Source of the DNA: Oscillospiraceae bacterium
Lineage (GTDB): Bacteria; Bacillota; Clostridia; Oscillospirales; Ruminococcaceae
DNA length: 12,723 bases
Assembly: GCA_015067125.1 (NCBI GenBank)
Contig: SVNB01000048.1
Span: 1 to 12,723, forward strand
Reading direction: 5' to 3'
The notes beneath the pieces are model-generated. The model saw nothing but the letters and a program-made list of their open reading frames with translations. It was not told the origin of the DNA and did no database searches. Positions 1-5,958 of this stretch are shown piece by piece. Both the position numbers and the translations under genes were made by a program. Within the stretch, counting starts at the first letter, position 1, and each line of letters starts with the position of its first letter.

Positions 1-1
1 C

Positions 2-415
2 TTTACTGCGGAAGAGATAAAGCACTATGCCTTAACAAGAACATATCAGATTCTGCGTGACAGCGAAAGCGAAATTTATGATGATTCCGGCGAGCTTGTG
101 GTTCCGGAAGACCTTGTGGAAGATTTTGCGAAGAATGTGCTTGCCGTTGATGATTTTTGCGTTTTGGCTCCGAGCAAAGACGGGTATTATCAGGTGCCTT
201 ACAGCGGAAGATACCTTAACGCGGAATTTTCCAAAGTGGAAACCGAAGGCATTTACGTTGTTGCAGTTATGGATTTTTATGATCTTGACGACAACGACCG
301 AAAAGGCAAAATGCTTTGGCAGATGGAATACGGATTTATTCCGCTGGAATATAATCAGATGGAAGTTTTCTTCCGGCCGGTTTACGCAAGACTTCTTGCC
401 GGAGAGGAAAAATAA
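2..415 (+). CDS. Unrecognised protein, 3' end only
   Basis: An open frame runs in from the left edge and stops at TAA 413-415, giving 137 residues of C-terminus. The true start lies outside the window; the internal GTG at 98 is not needed. The sequence is acidic and aromatic-rich (for example LWQMEYGFIPLEYNQMEVFF near the end), with no membrane segment and no motif I recognise. It reads as a soluble alpha/beta protein or domain. A strong intrinsic terminator begins 15 bases after the stop, which supports this being the real end of a transcription unit. I do not assign a function. Confidence 0.7.
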   Translation, partial: FTAEEIKHYALTRTYQILRDSESEIYDDSGELVVPEDLVEDFAKNVLAVDDFCVLAPSKDGYYQVPYSGRYLNAEFSKVETEGIYVVAVMDFYDLDDNDRKGKMLWQMEYGFIPLEYNQMEVFFRPVYARLLAGEEK

Positions 416-429
416 TTTTATAAAAACGC

Positions 430-461
430 AGCGGCGGAACTTTTGGTTCCGCCGCTTTTTT
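430..461 (+). terminator. Intrinsic terminator of the first gene
   Basis: Perfect 11-bp stem AGCGGCGGAAC / GTTCCGCCGCT with a 5-base loop (TTTTG), followed directly by a run of six T. It lies 15 bases after the TAA of the upstream partial gene. Confidence 0.9.
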
Positions 462-599
462 ACGGGGTAAAACACAAGAGTTGTAAAAAAAGCTTAACTG
501 CAGGGTTCTTTTATAAACTGCCGGTGCATTTTATTGAAACGTCGTAGGGGCGGCCCTGCGGTGAGCAATTTGGCTTTCTTTACACAAGGTAGGCTTTCT

Positions 600-659
600 A
601 TAGGGACCGTCGTCCCCGACGGTCCGTTTTTTCGGAACGCTGAGGACAGCGTTCCCTAC
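600..659 (+). repeat. Module M2, copy 1: double hairpin with GTAGGG/CCCTAC-type ends
   Basis: Hairpin GGACCGTCG-TCCC-CGACGGTCC (604-625) is followed by a T6 run (627-632), then hairpin GGAACGCTG-AGGA-CAGCGTTCC (634-655) and CCCTAC. The other copies are at 5743-5803 and 12330-12389 and differ by only a base or two. The first hairpin plus T-run has the form of a plus-strand intrinsic terminator. This copy starts ATAGGG rather than GTAGGG. Confidence 0.85.
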
Positions 660-748
660 GGTGGGCAATTCAGCTTCCTTGCCTAAATGGAGGTTGCCCT
701 CCGGGTTCTTGGTTATCCCTCTTCCGTCACGGCGTTGCCGTGCCACCT

Positions 749-857
749 GTACTCTTGCGGTACCCAAAATATTCTGCGGCATACGCCTTGAATATTTTGA
801 CCGCGGCGCCAAACCCTGCTCGCTGTTTCGCCCACTGGGCGCGCTTCACAGGCTTTG
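749..857. repeat. 109-bp core repeat, copy 1
   Basis: Runs from GTACTCTTGCGGTACCC to CAGGCTTTG. Copies 2 (6646-6754) and 3 (12038-12146) have the same length with one to three mismatches. It contains the inverted repeat AAAATATTC...GAATATTTT and the short palindrome GCCCACTGGGC. It sits between the two hairpins of a module that elsewhere (8171-8220, 9945-9995) lacks it, so it looks like an insertion into another repeat. Confidence 0.85.
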
Positions 858-966
858 CTCTCTGGGAAGGCTGAACGGAACGGTCAAGACCGTTCCCTAC
901 GGTGAATTTGAAAACATTAACTTTCAACTAAAAAACTCTGCGGAGTACTTTTTTGAAGATTTTCTG

Positions 967-974
967 CATAGAAT
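967..974 (+). promoter_or_regulatory. Possible sigma-E -10 element for spoIIP
   Basis: CATAGAAT fits the mother-cell sigma-E -10 pattern CATANNNT and lies 38 bases before the spoIIP ATG, leaving room for a start point near 980 and the GAGAGG ribosome site at 992-997. The matching -35 region (about 945-952) is poor, so this is a weak call. spoIIP is known to be sigma-E dependent in Bacillus subtilis. Confidence 0.3.
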
Positions 975-1004
975 TTATAAAAAACTTTGGCAGAGAGGTA
1001 TTTT

Positions 1005-2159
1005 ATGGACAAGAAAGCGCTGAACCGAATATTTTCCCTGCGGAAGATAAGACAAAAGGCCGTCGGCGCGGTTTTGTCTTTTTTAAAGGTGGCGGCGTTT
1101 TTTGCCGGGTGCTTTCTTGGAATGTTCTGCGTGCTCAAATCTGCAGAAAGCGGTTCTGATCTGTTTTATTACGCAATGGCATTTGCCGCCCCCGGCAGCG
1201 CGATAGAGCTTTTGCAGGAACCCGTTTTTTATGACGAAGCGGATCTGAGCACACAGATTCCGGAATACGAAACCGATAAGCAGCCTTTTGAACAAATTAC
1301 GGAAAAACCGAATGATGTACCCGAAGATACGGAGCTTTTTCTGCCGGAAGTTCCGGAAAACCGCCGCGGAACCGTTACGGAAACGCAGTATTCCGCAAAA
1401 GAGGGCGGACTTTACGTGGCCTTTGGAAACGCAATTATCAAAAACTGCACCACACACAGTGCTCAGAAAATAAAATCAAAACTTGCCGAAAGTCACGAGT
1501 TGTTTTTGAGCACGGAAATAGGTTCTTTGCCGCAGGTGCTGATATATCACACCCACGCAACGGAAGGTTACGAGCCTTTTGACTGCGGTTATTTTGATAC
1601 CGCGGGTACCTGGCGAAGCACTGATCCTGACAAAAACATGATAGCCGTGGGCAACGCTTTGGAAGCGGTGCTCGAAAAGCAGGGGATAGGCGTTATTCAC
1701 GACGGCACCATGCACGATGACCCCAGCTATAACGGTTCTTATCAGCGCAGTGCCGTTACCATAAAAGGCCATCTTGATGAAAATCCCACTGTGGAAGTCT
1801 GCCTGGATATTCACCGCGACGCCATAGAACCTTCCGAAAAAGAGATAATAAAGCCAACCGCTGTGATAAACGGCAAAAAAGCCGCCCAGATTATGATAAT
1901 TGCCGGCTGTGATGACGGAACTATGAATATGCCCGATTACTGGGAAAATCTGCGCTTTGCGGCGGCTTTGGCCGATAAACTGGAAGAACTTTATCCGGGC
2001 ATAACAAGGCCGGTTCTTTTCGATTACCGCAAATACAACATGGATCTTTCGCCCGGGCTTTTGCTTATAGAAATAGGCGCCACCGGCAACACCCTTGAAG
2101 AAGCAAAATATTCTGCGGAGCTGCTCGGCAACGCTCTTGCGGAGCTTTTGGCTGAATAA
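1005..2159 (+). CDS. spoIIP: Stage II sporulation protein P (SpoIIP)
   Basis: SpoIIP is a membrane-anchored peptidoglycan amidase/endopeptidase that works with SpoIID and SpoIIM during forespore engulfment. The 384-residue product has a basic N-terminus, one transmembrane segment at about residues 20-45, an acidic low-complexity linker (about 75-120) and the catalytic domain from about 135. Family motifs visible are LIYHTHATEGY (179-189, with H182, H184 and E187), CLDIHRDAI (266-274) and LLIEIGATGNT (353-363). The ATG at 1005 is chosen over the in-frame TTG at 987 because GAGAGG (992-997) sits 7 bases before it. The length is normal for the family. In Bacillus spoIIP follows gpr; here it lies about 2.1 kb from gpr and on the opposite strand. 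Confidence 0.96.
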   Translation: MDKKALNRIFSLRKIRQKAVGAVLSFLKVAAFFAGCFLGMFCVLKSAESGSDLFYYAMAFAAPGSAIELLQEPVFYDEADLSTQIPEYETDKQPFEQITEKPNDVPEDTELFLPEVPENRRGTVTETQYSAKEGGLYVAFGNAIIKNCTTHSAQKIKSKLAESHELFLSTEIGSLPQVLIYHTHATEGYEPFDCGYFDTAGTWRSTDPDKNMIAVGNALEAVLEKQGIGVIHDGTMHDDPSYNGSYQRSAVTIKGHLDENPTVEVCLDIHRDAIEPSEKEIIKPTAVINGKKAAQIMIIAGCDDGTMNMPDYWENLRFAAALADKLEELYPGITRPVLFDYRKYNMDLSPGLLLIEIGATGNTLEEAKYSAELLGNALAELLAE

Positions 2160-2166
2160 TCTTTTA

Positions 2167-2205
2167 AAAAAACGCCCACACTTTTAAAAAAAGGAGGCGT
2201 TTTTT
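2167..2205 (+). terminator. Terminator-like hairpin after spoIIP that contains the next gene's Shine-Dalgarno
   Basis: AAAAAACGCC (2167-2176) pairs perfectly with GGCGTTTTTT (2196-2205), closing a 19-base loop. The stem end plus T6 resembles an intrinsic terminator for spoIIP, whose stop codon ends at 2159. The AGGAGG of the next ORF (2192-2197) overlaps the 3' arm, and its ATG is the next base after the T-run, so the same fold could hide that ribosome site. Confidence 0.65.
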
Positions 2206-2499
2206 ATGTCTTATTTTATTCGTGCGCTGGGCGTTACGCTTTCTGTTACCTTGCTTTTGTTTGTTTTTATCATCGGTTTTGATTTTATCGGTACAGAGGC
2301 TGCTCAAAGCGGTTTTTCTTCCGGAACGGCCTTTGCTTTTGAGCACGGGGACGGCGCGTTTTACGGAGAAATCTTTGGCCGAAGTTTTTACGCGGATATT
2401 TCTTTTTTGGAACCCGCTTTTTCGGCCGTGAAGAGTCTTTCTGTTTTTCTTCCTCCGGTTTTAAAATTTGTTGTTCGGGGAATATATTTTTTATTTTGA
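2206..2499 (+). CDS. Small putative membrane protein, unrecognised
   Basis: A 97-residue ORF starting ATG with a strong AGGAGG 8 bases upstream and ending 4 bases before a perfect terminator stem. The N-terminus has a clear transmembrane helix or uncleaved signal anchor (about residues 7-28). The middle is rich in Gly, Phe and Ala, and the C-terminus is a second hydrophobic stretch (about 78-97). I recognise no family. Its position behind spoIIP suggests it could be co-expressed during sporulation, but a terminator-like hairpin lies between them. Codon use resembles the neighbours (many TTT, GCG, GGC). It may be real but lineage-restricted. Confidence 0.55.
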   Translation: MSYFIRALGVTLSVTLLLFVFIIGFDFIGTEAAQSGFSSGTAFAFEHGDGAFYGEIFGRSFYADISFLEPAFSAVKSLSVFLPPVLKFVVRGIYFLF

Positions 2500-2503
2500 G
2501 CAC

Positions 2504-2538
2504 GCAAAAAGCCGCCCTTTAAAAAGGCGGCTTTTTGC
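2504..2538. terminator. Bidirectional intrinsic terminator
   Basis: Perfect 13-bp inverted repeat GCAAAAAGCCGCC / GGCGGCTTTTTGC with a 9-base loop. The arms carry A5 and T5, so transcripts arriving from either side end in a stem plus U-run. It serves the convergent small membrane ORF (+) and the dehydrogenase (-, stop at 2555). Confidence 0.9.
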
Positions 2539-2554
2539 ATAAAGTCGGGCAATA

Positions 2555-3580
2555 TTATTTTGCGGGGTCAATAAGAATTTTTATATCTGTTCCGCTTCCG
2601 GAAGTAAGGCGTTCGAAGGCCTTTTGGGTATCTTCAAGGCTTACGGTATCGGTTACGAACTTCATAACGTCGATTTCTTTTTCCGCAATCATTCTGATGG
2701 TATCTTCGAATTCCTTGATGGTATATGCGATGGCGCCGAATACTTTAAGTTCTTTCATAACAACCATAACGCTGAAAATTTCTTCGGGTTTTTGAGAAAC
2801 ACCCACAAGAACAATGGAACCGCCGTTTTTTACGGTAAAAATGGCGCTGTTTACAGCGGGCGCAATACCTACGCATTCAAGAACGGCATCAAATCCGCCC
2901 ATGGATTCCGTCATTGCTTTTACAACAAATTCCGGATCTTTTGCATCGAGGTATTTATCCGCAACGCCAAGTTCAACGGCTCTTTTTCCGCGGTTTTCGT
3001 TCGTTTCGGAAACGCACACAAGAGAAGCTCCGGCTTTTTTTGCAAGCATTGCACAGCCAAGACCGATTACGCCGCCGCCGATTACAAGAACTTTTGCGCC
3101 TTCTTTAATATTTGCAAGGTTTACCGCATGAAGGCTTACCGCGGTGGGTTCCACCATTGCGCCTTCTTCATCGCTTACGGAATCCGGAAGTTTTCTTACC
3201 ATATCCGGGCGGAAGGAAGTTTTTTCTGCCATGGAACCGGGGTTATCAAGGGTAAGACCCAATGCGTGCGCCCAGGTCTGTGCGCAATACTGATGATTTT
3301 CTGACTTGCAGGCTTCGCATTCTCCGCAGGGAGAAATGGGAAGAGCAGTTACTCTGTCGCCGACTTTAAGGTCGGTTCTGCTGCCGGGATCAAGAACAAC
3401 GCCCGCAAATTCGTGGCCCATAACAAGACCTTCCGGTGCGCCCGCATCCCAGTTATGTATATCGCTGCCGCAGATACCTGCTTTTTTTACTTCGATAACA
3501 ACTCTGCCTTCGGAAGAAACGGGTTCTGCAATTTCTTTTACTTCAAGGCTTTTTACTCCATTAATGGCTACGCATTTCAT
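2555..3580 (-). CDS. Zinc-dependent medium-chain alcohol/polyol dehydrogenase
   Basis: A 341-residue cytoplasmic NAD(P)-dependent oxidoreductase of the zinc MDR superfamily, the group holding sorbitol, threonine and (R,R)-butanediol dehydrogenases. Catalytic-zinc residues are C37 in GICGSDIH and H56-E57 in GHEFAG, with E144 in VEPTAVSLHAV. The structural-zinc site is C85, C88, C91 and C99 (CGECEACKSENHQYC). The Rossmann loop is GGGVIG at 168-173, and the acidic E192 at the end of the next strand suggests NAD preference. The start is supported by AGGAGG 8 bases before the ATG. It is divergent from a TetR-type regulator with overlapping promoters, so it is probably that regulator's target. The substrate cannot be told from sequence; butanediol/acetoin or a sugar alcohol would fit. 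Confidence 0.93.
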   Translation of the reverse strand: MKCVAINGVKSLEVKEIAEPVSSEGRVVIEVKKAGICGSDIHNWDAGAPEGLVMGHEFAGVVLDPGSRTDLKVGDRVTALPISPCGECEACKSENHQYCAQTWAHALGLTLDNPGSMAEKTSFRPDMVRKLPDSVSDEEGAMVEPTAVSLHAVNLANIKEGAKVLVIGGGVIGLGCAMLAKKAGASLVCVSETNENRGKRAVELGVADKYLDAKDPEFVVKAMTESMGGFDAVLECVGIAPAVNSAIFTVKNGGSIVLVGVSQKPEEIFSVMVVMKELKVFGAIAYTIKEFEDTIRMIAEKEIDVMKFVTDTVSLEDTQKAFERLTSGSGTDIKILIDPAK

Positions 3581-3606
3581 AAAAAAATCCTCCTGTTTAT
3601 TTTATT

Positions 3607-3643
3607 TGACACCAGTGTATCATATTAGTATAATAATATACAA
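3607..3643. promoter_or_regulatory. Divergent dehydrogenase/tetR control region with candidate operator
   Basis: For tetR (+): TTGACA (3606-3611), 17 bases, TATAAT (3629-3634), a perfect sigma-A promoter. For the dehydrogenase (-): TTGTAT (3643-3638), 18 bases, TACACT (3619-3614), a weaker match. An imperfect palindrome, TGACAC-CAGT-GTATCA (3607-3622), covers the tetR -35 and the dehydrogenase -10, where a TetR dimer could repress both. ATTTGACAC recurs as a direct repeat at 3604-3612 and 3658-3666. Confidence 0.7.
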
Positions 3644-3691
3644 TATAGTTGTTAATGATTTGACACTGTTTTGGAGGAAAAGTTTCATATT

Positions 3692-4246
3692 ATGGAAAGA
3701 AAACCCTATAAAAATTCTGTTGAAAACAAAAGCCGAATTATTTTCTCCCTTGCGGAAATTCTGGCAAACAAACCTTTTCACGCGGTTTCTGTAACAGAGG
3801 TATGCAAAAAAGCCGGCGTAAGCAAAAACACTTTTTACCGGCACTTCAAAAGTCTTTCTGACGTTATATATCAAAGCATCGGTGAAATAAATAACCGGCT
3901 TGTTGAAGAAGCTTTTTCTCTTGCGTCCAATCAGGTTTATGATTTTATTCTTCATGTCTGCAGCGGCTGGTATGAAAACCGTGTGCTTTATAAAGGATTT
4001 ACCCAGGACGAAACCATCTATATTATCCGCAGCATGATACGCAGGGATATAATTTACTTTTTTGAAAAAAACAACATCGAAAAAACCGAAGACGACCTTT
4101 TCTTCGAGTTTTTTTCCGCTTCGTTCTGTATTTTTCTGCGGTGGTGGGCACTGCACGATTTTGCACAGCCGCCGGAAGAAATTGCCGAAAGGATAAAGGA
4201 ATATCTTTACGGCAACGTATTCGAAGAACTTTCCAAATATCTTTAA
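3692..4246 (+). CDS. TetR/AcrR-family transcriptional regulator
   Basis: A 184-residue DNA-binding repressor-type protein. The N-terminal helix-turn-helix is typical: VSVTEVCKKAGVSKNTFYRH at about residues 32-51, after a conserved first helix. The C-terminal ligand domain is rich in aromatic residues (ENRVLYKGF, DLFFEFFSASF, FLRWWALHDF) and lacks a recognisable ligand signature. The ATG at 3692 is the first sensible start, although GGAGG (3673-3677) is 14 bases away, longer than usual, so its translation may be weak. It is divergent from the zinc dehydrogenase and has a perfect consensus promoter overlapped by a palindrome, which suggests autorepression. Its TAA overlaps the gpr stop codon. 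Confidence 0.92.
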   Translation: MERKPYKNSVENKSRIIFSLAEILANKPFHAVSVTEVCKKAGVSKNTFYRHFKSLSDVIYQSIGEINNRLVEEAFSLASNQVYDFILHVCSGWYENRVLYKGFTQDETIYIIRSMIRRDIIYFFEKNNIEKTEDDLFFEFFSASFCIFLRWWALHDFAQPPEEIAERIKEYLYGNVFEELSKYL

Positions 4247-5013
4247 AGCGCCGTTTCTTTTATAAAATCCAGACCAAGTTCCGGAAAAACCGCAAGAGAA
4301 ATTCCTGCGGCAATAAGCGCCGCGGCGCGCTGCGCAAGAATATCAATATCGTTGGAAGAAACGCACACCTTTTCCTTTCCCGAAAAAGCCGCCGCGGTGG
4401 GCGTACCGATGGCAACGCATGGAACGCCCAGATACTGCGCGTTTAATGCGTTTTTTCTTTCGCAGATTCCGGAACCGGGCGCAAGGCCCGCATCTGTTAT
4501 CTGCACGGTTCTGCATATATGGAATATGTCTTCCGCCATAAGGGAATCTATCAGAATTACTCCGGCCGGAGAAAATTCTTTTACCGCCGCGCGCACAAGC
4601 CGGCCGGGTTCCATGCCGGTGCGGCCTTCTGTTCCGGGCGAAAGCAGAAAAAGCTTTTTTTCTCCAAAGCTTTTGCAAAAAGTTCTGGCCGTAACTTTTG
4701 GGCCTATGGAATCCGCCGTTAAAAAGCTACTTCCCAACCCAACGGCAAGGATATTTCCGTCTTTTGGCAAAAGTTCCCGAAGTTCCGCCGCGACGGCTTC
4801 TGCTTCTTCATCAAAATTTTCGTACGGCAGGCGAGGGGAATCCGCTTCTATGGTAACGTATCTTCCGGCAGGCTTTTGAAAAAGCTTTTCTTCCTGCGGA
4901 TCTATTAAAATTCTTGTGATTTTGGTTTTTCCCCTGAAAAAAGTTTTTGCTTTGGAATATTCCGGAAAAATTCTGTCAATTATTTCTTTTGCAAGGTCGG
5001 TTTTTATTGACAT
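4243..5013 (-). CDS. gpr: Germination protease GPR (compact form)
   Basis: GPR is the aspartate-type endopeptidase that starts degradation of small acid-soluble spore proteins when a spore germinates. It is made as a zymogen in the forespore. Recognisable motifs in the 256-residue product are TDLA (5-8), VGLGSSFLTADSIGPKV (91-107), SPGTEGRTGMEP (125-136), LIDSLMAED (154-162), TVQITDAGLAPGSG (169-182) and GVPCVAIGTPTA (196-207). D101 and D156 sit where the catalytic aspartates of the family are expected. The protein is clearly shorter than the usual 320-370 residues; much of the loss appears to be between TAAAFSG (about 206-212) and the C-terminal block VCVSSNDIDILAQRAA. AAGGAAGG precedes the ATG. 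It is divergent from rpsT. Confidence 0.93.
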   Translation of the reverse strand: MSIKTDLAKEIIDRIFPEYSKAKTFFRGKTKITRILIDPQEEKLFQKPAGRYVTIEADSPRLPYENFDEEAEAVAAELRELLPKDGNILAVGLGSSFLTADSIGPKVTARTFCKSFGEKKLFLLSPGTEGRTGMEPGRLVRAAVKEFSPAGVILIDSLMAEDIFHICRTVQITDAGLAPGSGICERKNALNAQYLGVPCVAIGTPTAAAFSGKEKVCVSSNDIDILAQRAAALIAAGISLAVFPELGLDFIKETAL

Positions 5014-5132
5014 TTAGGTCCTTCCTTTGTTATAATGATTAAGTACCGGCACTTTGCAGACCGTGTTAATGCAAAACCGGCTTATTTTTGCCTGTTCATA
5101 AATATTTTTTGTGATAATAAGGCCAAAAACCC

Positions 5133-5161
5133 TTGACAGAACGGATATTTTCGTGTAAGAT
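5133..5161 (+). promoter_or_regulatory. Sigma-A promoter of rpsT
   Basis: TTGACA (5133-5138), a 17-base spacer and TAAGAT (5156-5161). The expected start point is near 5168, giving a leader of about 37 bases. That leader includes AAGGAGGTG (5190-5198), 6 bases before the rpsT ATG. Confidence 0.88.
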
Positions 5162-5204
5162 GATTATTTGTGAATGTATCCGATATACGAAGGAGGTGTA
5201 GTTA

Positions 5205-5468
5205 ATGCCGAACATTAAATCTGCAAAAAAGAGAGTTAAGGTTATCGCAACCAGAACCGCTCGTAACAAAGCAATCAAAACCAACCTTAAAACCAACATC
5301 AAAAAAGCCGAAATCGCTTGCGCTAACGGTGCTGAGGATAGAGAAGCCGCAATCCGCCTTGCAATCAAACGTGTTGACCAGGCCGCAGCAAAAGGTATCC
5401 TTCATAAAAACACTGCAGCAAGACGCAAATCTGCTCTTGCAAAAAAACTTAACGCAGCAAACGTTTAA
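5205..5468 (+). CDS. rpsT: 30S ribosomal protein S20
   Basis: An 87-residue, very basic primary 16S rRNA-binding protein of the small subunit. The N-terminus MPNIKSAKKRVKV is the family hallmark, followed by long amphipathic helices and the conserved end HKNTAARRKSALAKKLN. The length is standard. The start follows an unusually good AAGGAGGTG ribosome site, with a consensus promoter upstream and an intrinsic terminator 20 bases downstream, so it is a single-gene unit. Codon use differs from its neighbours, with AAA, AAC, GCA and GCT favoured as expected for high expression. In many Firmicutes rpsT lies next to gpr; here the two are adjacent but divergent. Confidence 0.98.
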   Translation: MPNIKSAKKRVKVIATRTARNKAIKTNLKTNIKKAEIACANGAEDREAAIRLAIKRVDQAAAKGILHKNTAARRKSALAKKLNAANV

Positions 5469-5488
5469 TTGAAAAAGTTTTTAAAATT

Positions 5489-5519
5489 ACGCCTTCATCT
5501 TTTGATGAGGGCGTTTTTT
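5489..5519 (+). terminator. Intrinsic terminator of rpsT
   Basis: Stem ACGCCTTCATC / GATGAGGGCGT (11 pairs including one G-T), a 4-base loop and six T. It begins 20 bases after the rpsT stop codon. Confidence 0.92.
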
Positions 5520-5628
5520 GTTTGCCATGCAAGCAGCCCGCAAGCTGCAGAGCAGCCAAGGACGGCGGGGTATAAATTTTCGGCTGGATTTGACGGGATA
5601 GCATTTCTCTCCCTCTGTCACCTACGGT

Positions 5629-5656
5629 GCCACCTCCCTCGTCAGAGGGAGGTGGC
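5629..5656. repeat. Perfect 12-bp-stem hairpin of the two-hairpin module
   Basis: GCCACCTCCCTC, loop GTCA, GAGGGAGGTGGC. It occupies the second-hairpin slot of the module; other occupants are ACTTCCCC/GGGGAAGT (8107-8126), CTTCCC/GGGAAG (8201-8216) and ACCTCCTC/GAGGAGGT (12474-12493). Confidence 0.85.
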
Positions 5657-5742
5657 ACTTCGGGTTGCTTTGTTTTGCGGAACGGTCAGGGCCGTTTCAT
5701 ACGGTGGGCAATTTGGCCTTCTTTACACGAGGTAGGCTTTCC

Positions 5743-5803
5743 GTAGGGACCGTCGTCCCCGACGGTCCGTTTTTTTCGGAACGCTGAGGACAGCGTTCCC
5801 TAC
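5743..5803 (+). repeat. Module M2, copy 2
   Basis: Starts GTAGGG and ends CCCTAC. The two hairpins (GGACCGTCG..., GGAACGCTG...) and the T-run between them are the same as in copy 1, with one extra T in the run. Confidence 0.85.
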
Positions 5804-5958
5804 TGTGAGAGATTTGAGTTCCCTTGCATAAAGGGGAGGTGGCCCTCCGGGTTACTTGTTTGCGGCGGGAGCAAAGGCCCCCGCCCTACTGTAAATTGGT
5901 TGCTTTGTTTTGCGGAACGGTCAAGACCGTTCCCTACGGTAAATTTGAAAACGGATTT

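Larger units (their letters stand above)
504..908. repeat. Repeat block R1 (mosaic of hairpin modules)
   Basis: The gap between the first gene and spoIIP is almost wholly repeat. In order it holds: a leader resembling those near 9633, 9771 and 11613; a shortened GGGGCGG-CCCT module (545-560); the 60-bp double-hairpin module M2 (600-659); a two-hairpin module starting CCTCTTCC whose first stem is CACGGC/GCCGTG (728-742); a 109-bp core (749-857); and the palindrome GGAACGGTC-AA-GACCGTTCC (877-896) ending CCCTACGGT. Closely similar segments recur in R2, R3 and R6. Bases 462-503 show nothing recognisable. Open frames across this block follow the repeats and are not supported as genes. Confidence 0.9.
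5565..5950. repeat. Repeat block R2 (between rpsT and spoVAE)
   Basis: After about 45 bases of unremarkable DNA (5520-5564) the gap is mosaic repeat. In order: a 29-bp leader beginning CGGCTGGATTTGACGGG (5581-5609), also present at 6562; a two-hairpin module with stem CACC/GGTG and a perfect 12-bp stem GCCACCTCCCTC / GAGGGAGGTGGC (5629-5656); a palindrome GGAACGGTC-AG-GGCCGTTT (5679-5697); M2 copy 2 (5743-5803); a GC hairpin GGCGGGAGCAAAGGCCCCCGCC (here M3, 5862-5889); and the palindrome GGAACGGTCAAGACCGTTCC (5914-5933) ending CCCTACGGT. No gene is supported here. Confidence 0.9.

Noticed and set aside
987..1004. TTG at 987 as the spoIIP start
   Set aside because: It would place the GAGAGG ribosome site inside the coding region; ATG 1005 has correct spacing.
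661..1023. Open frames of 60-224 codons through the repeat blocks on both strands (for example 5824-6498, 6604-6891, 8094-8366, 11900-12298, 12044-12322)
   Set aside because: Their similar peptides simply follow the shared repeat DNA. Frames shift between copies, ribosome sites are absent and stems dominate the sequence. They would be misannotated as hypothetical proteins.
2624..3304. A 226-codon plus-strand frame inside the dehydrogenase gene
   Set aside because: It is antisense to a complete zinc MDR dehydrogenase with all motifs, is rich in Phe, Asn and His, and has no family signal.
5031..5037. CATTATA upstream of gpr on the minus strand as a sigma-G -10 element
   Set aside because: The start point would fall within the Shine-Dalgarno sequence, and no GNATR-like -35 lies at the right distance.
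5046..5090. Imperfect CCGG...TTTGCA / TGCAAA...CCGG inverted repeat between gpr and rpsT
   Set aside because: The arms need a bulge and the loop is 11 bases. It lies upstream of the rpsT promoter, and I see no convincing leader-regulation structure.
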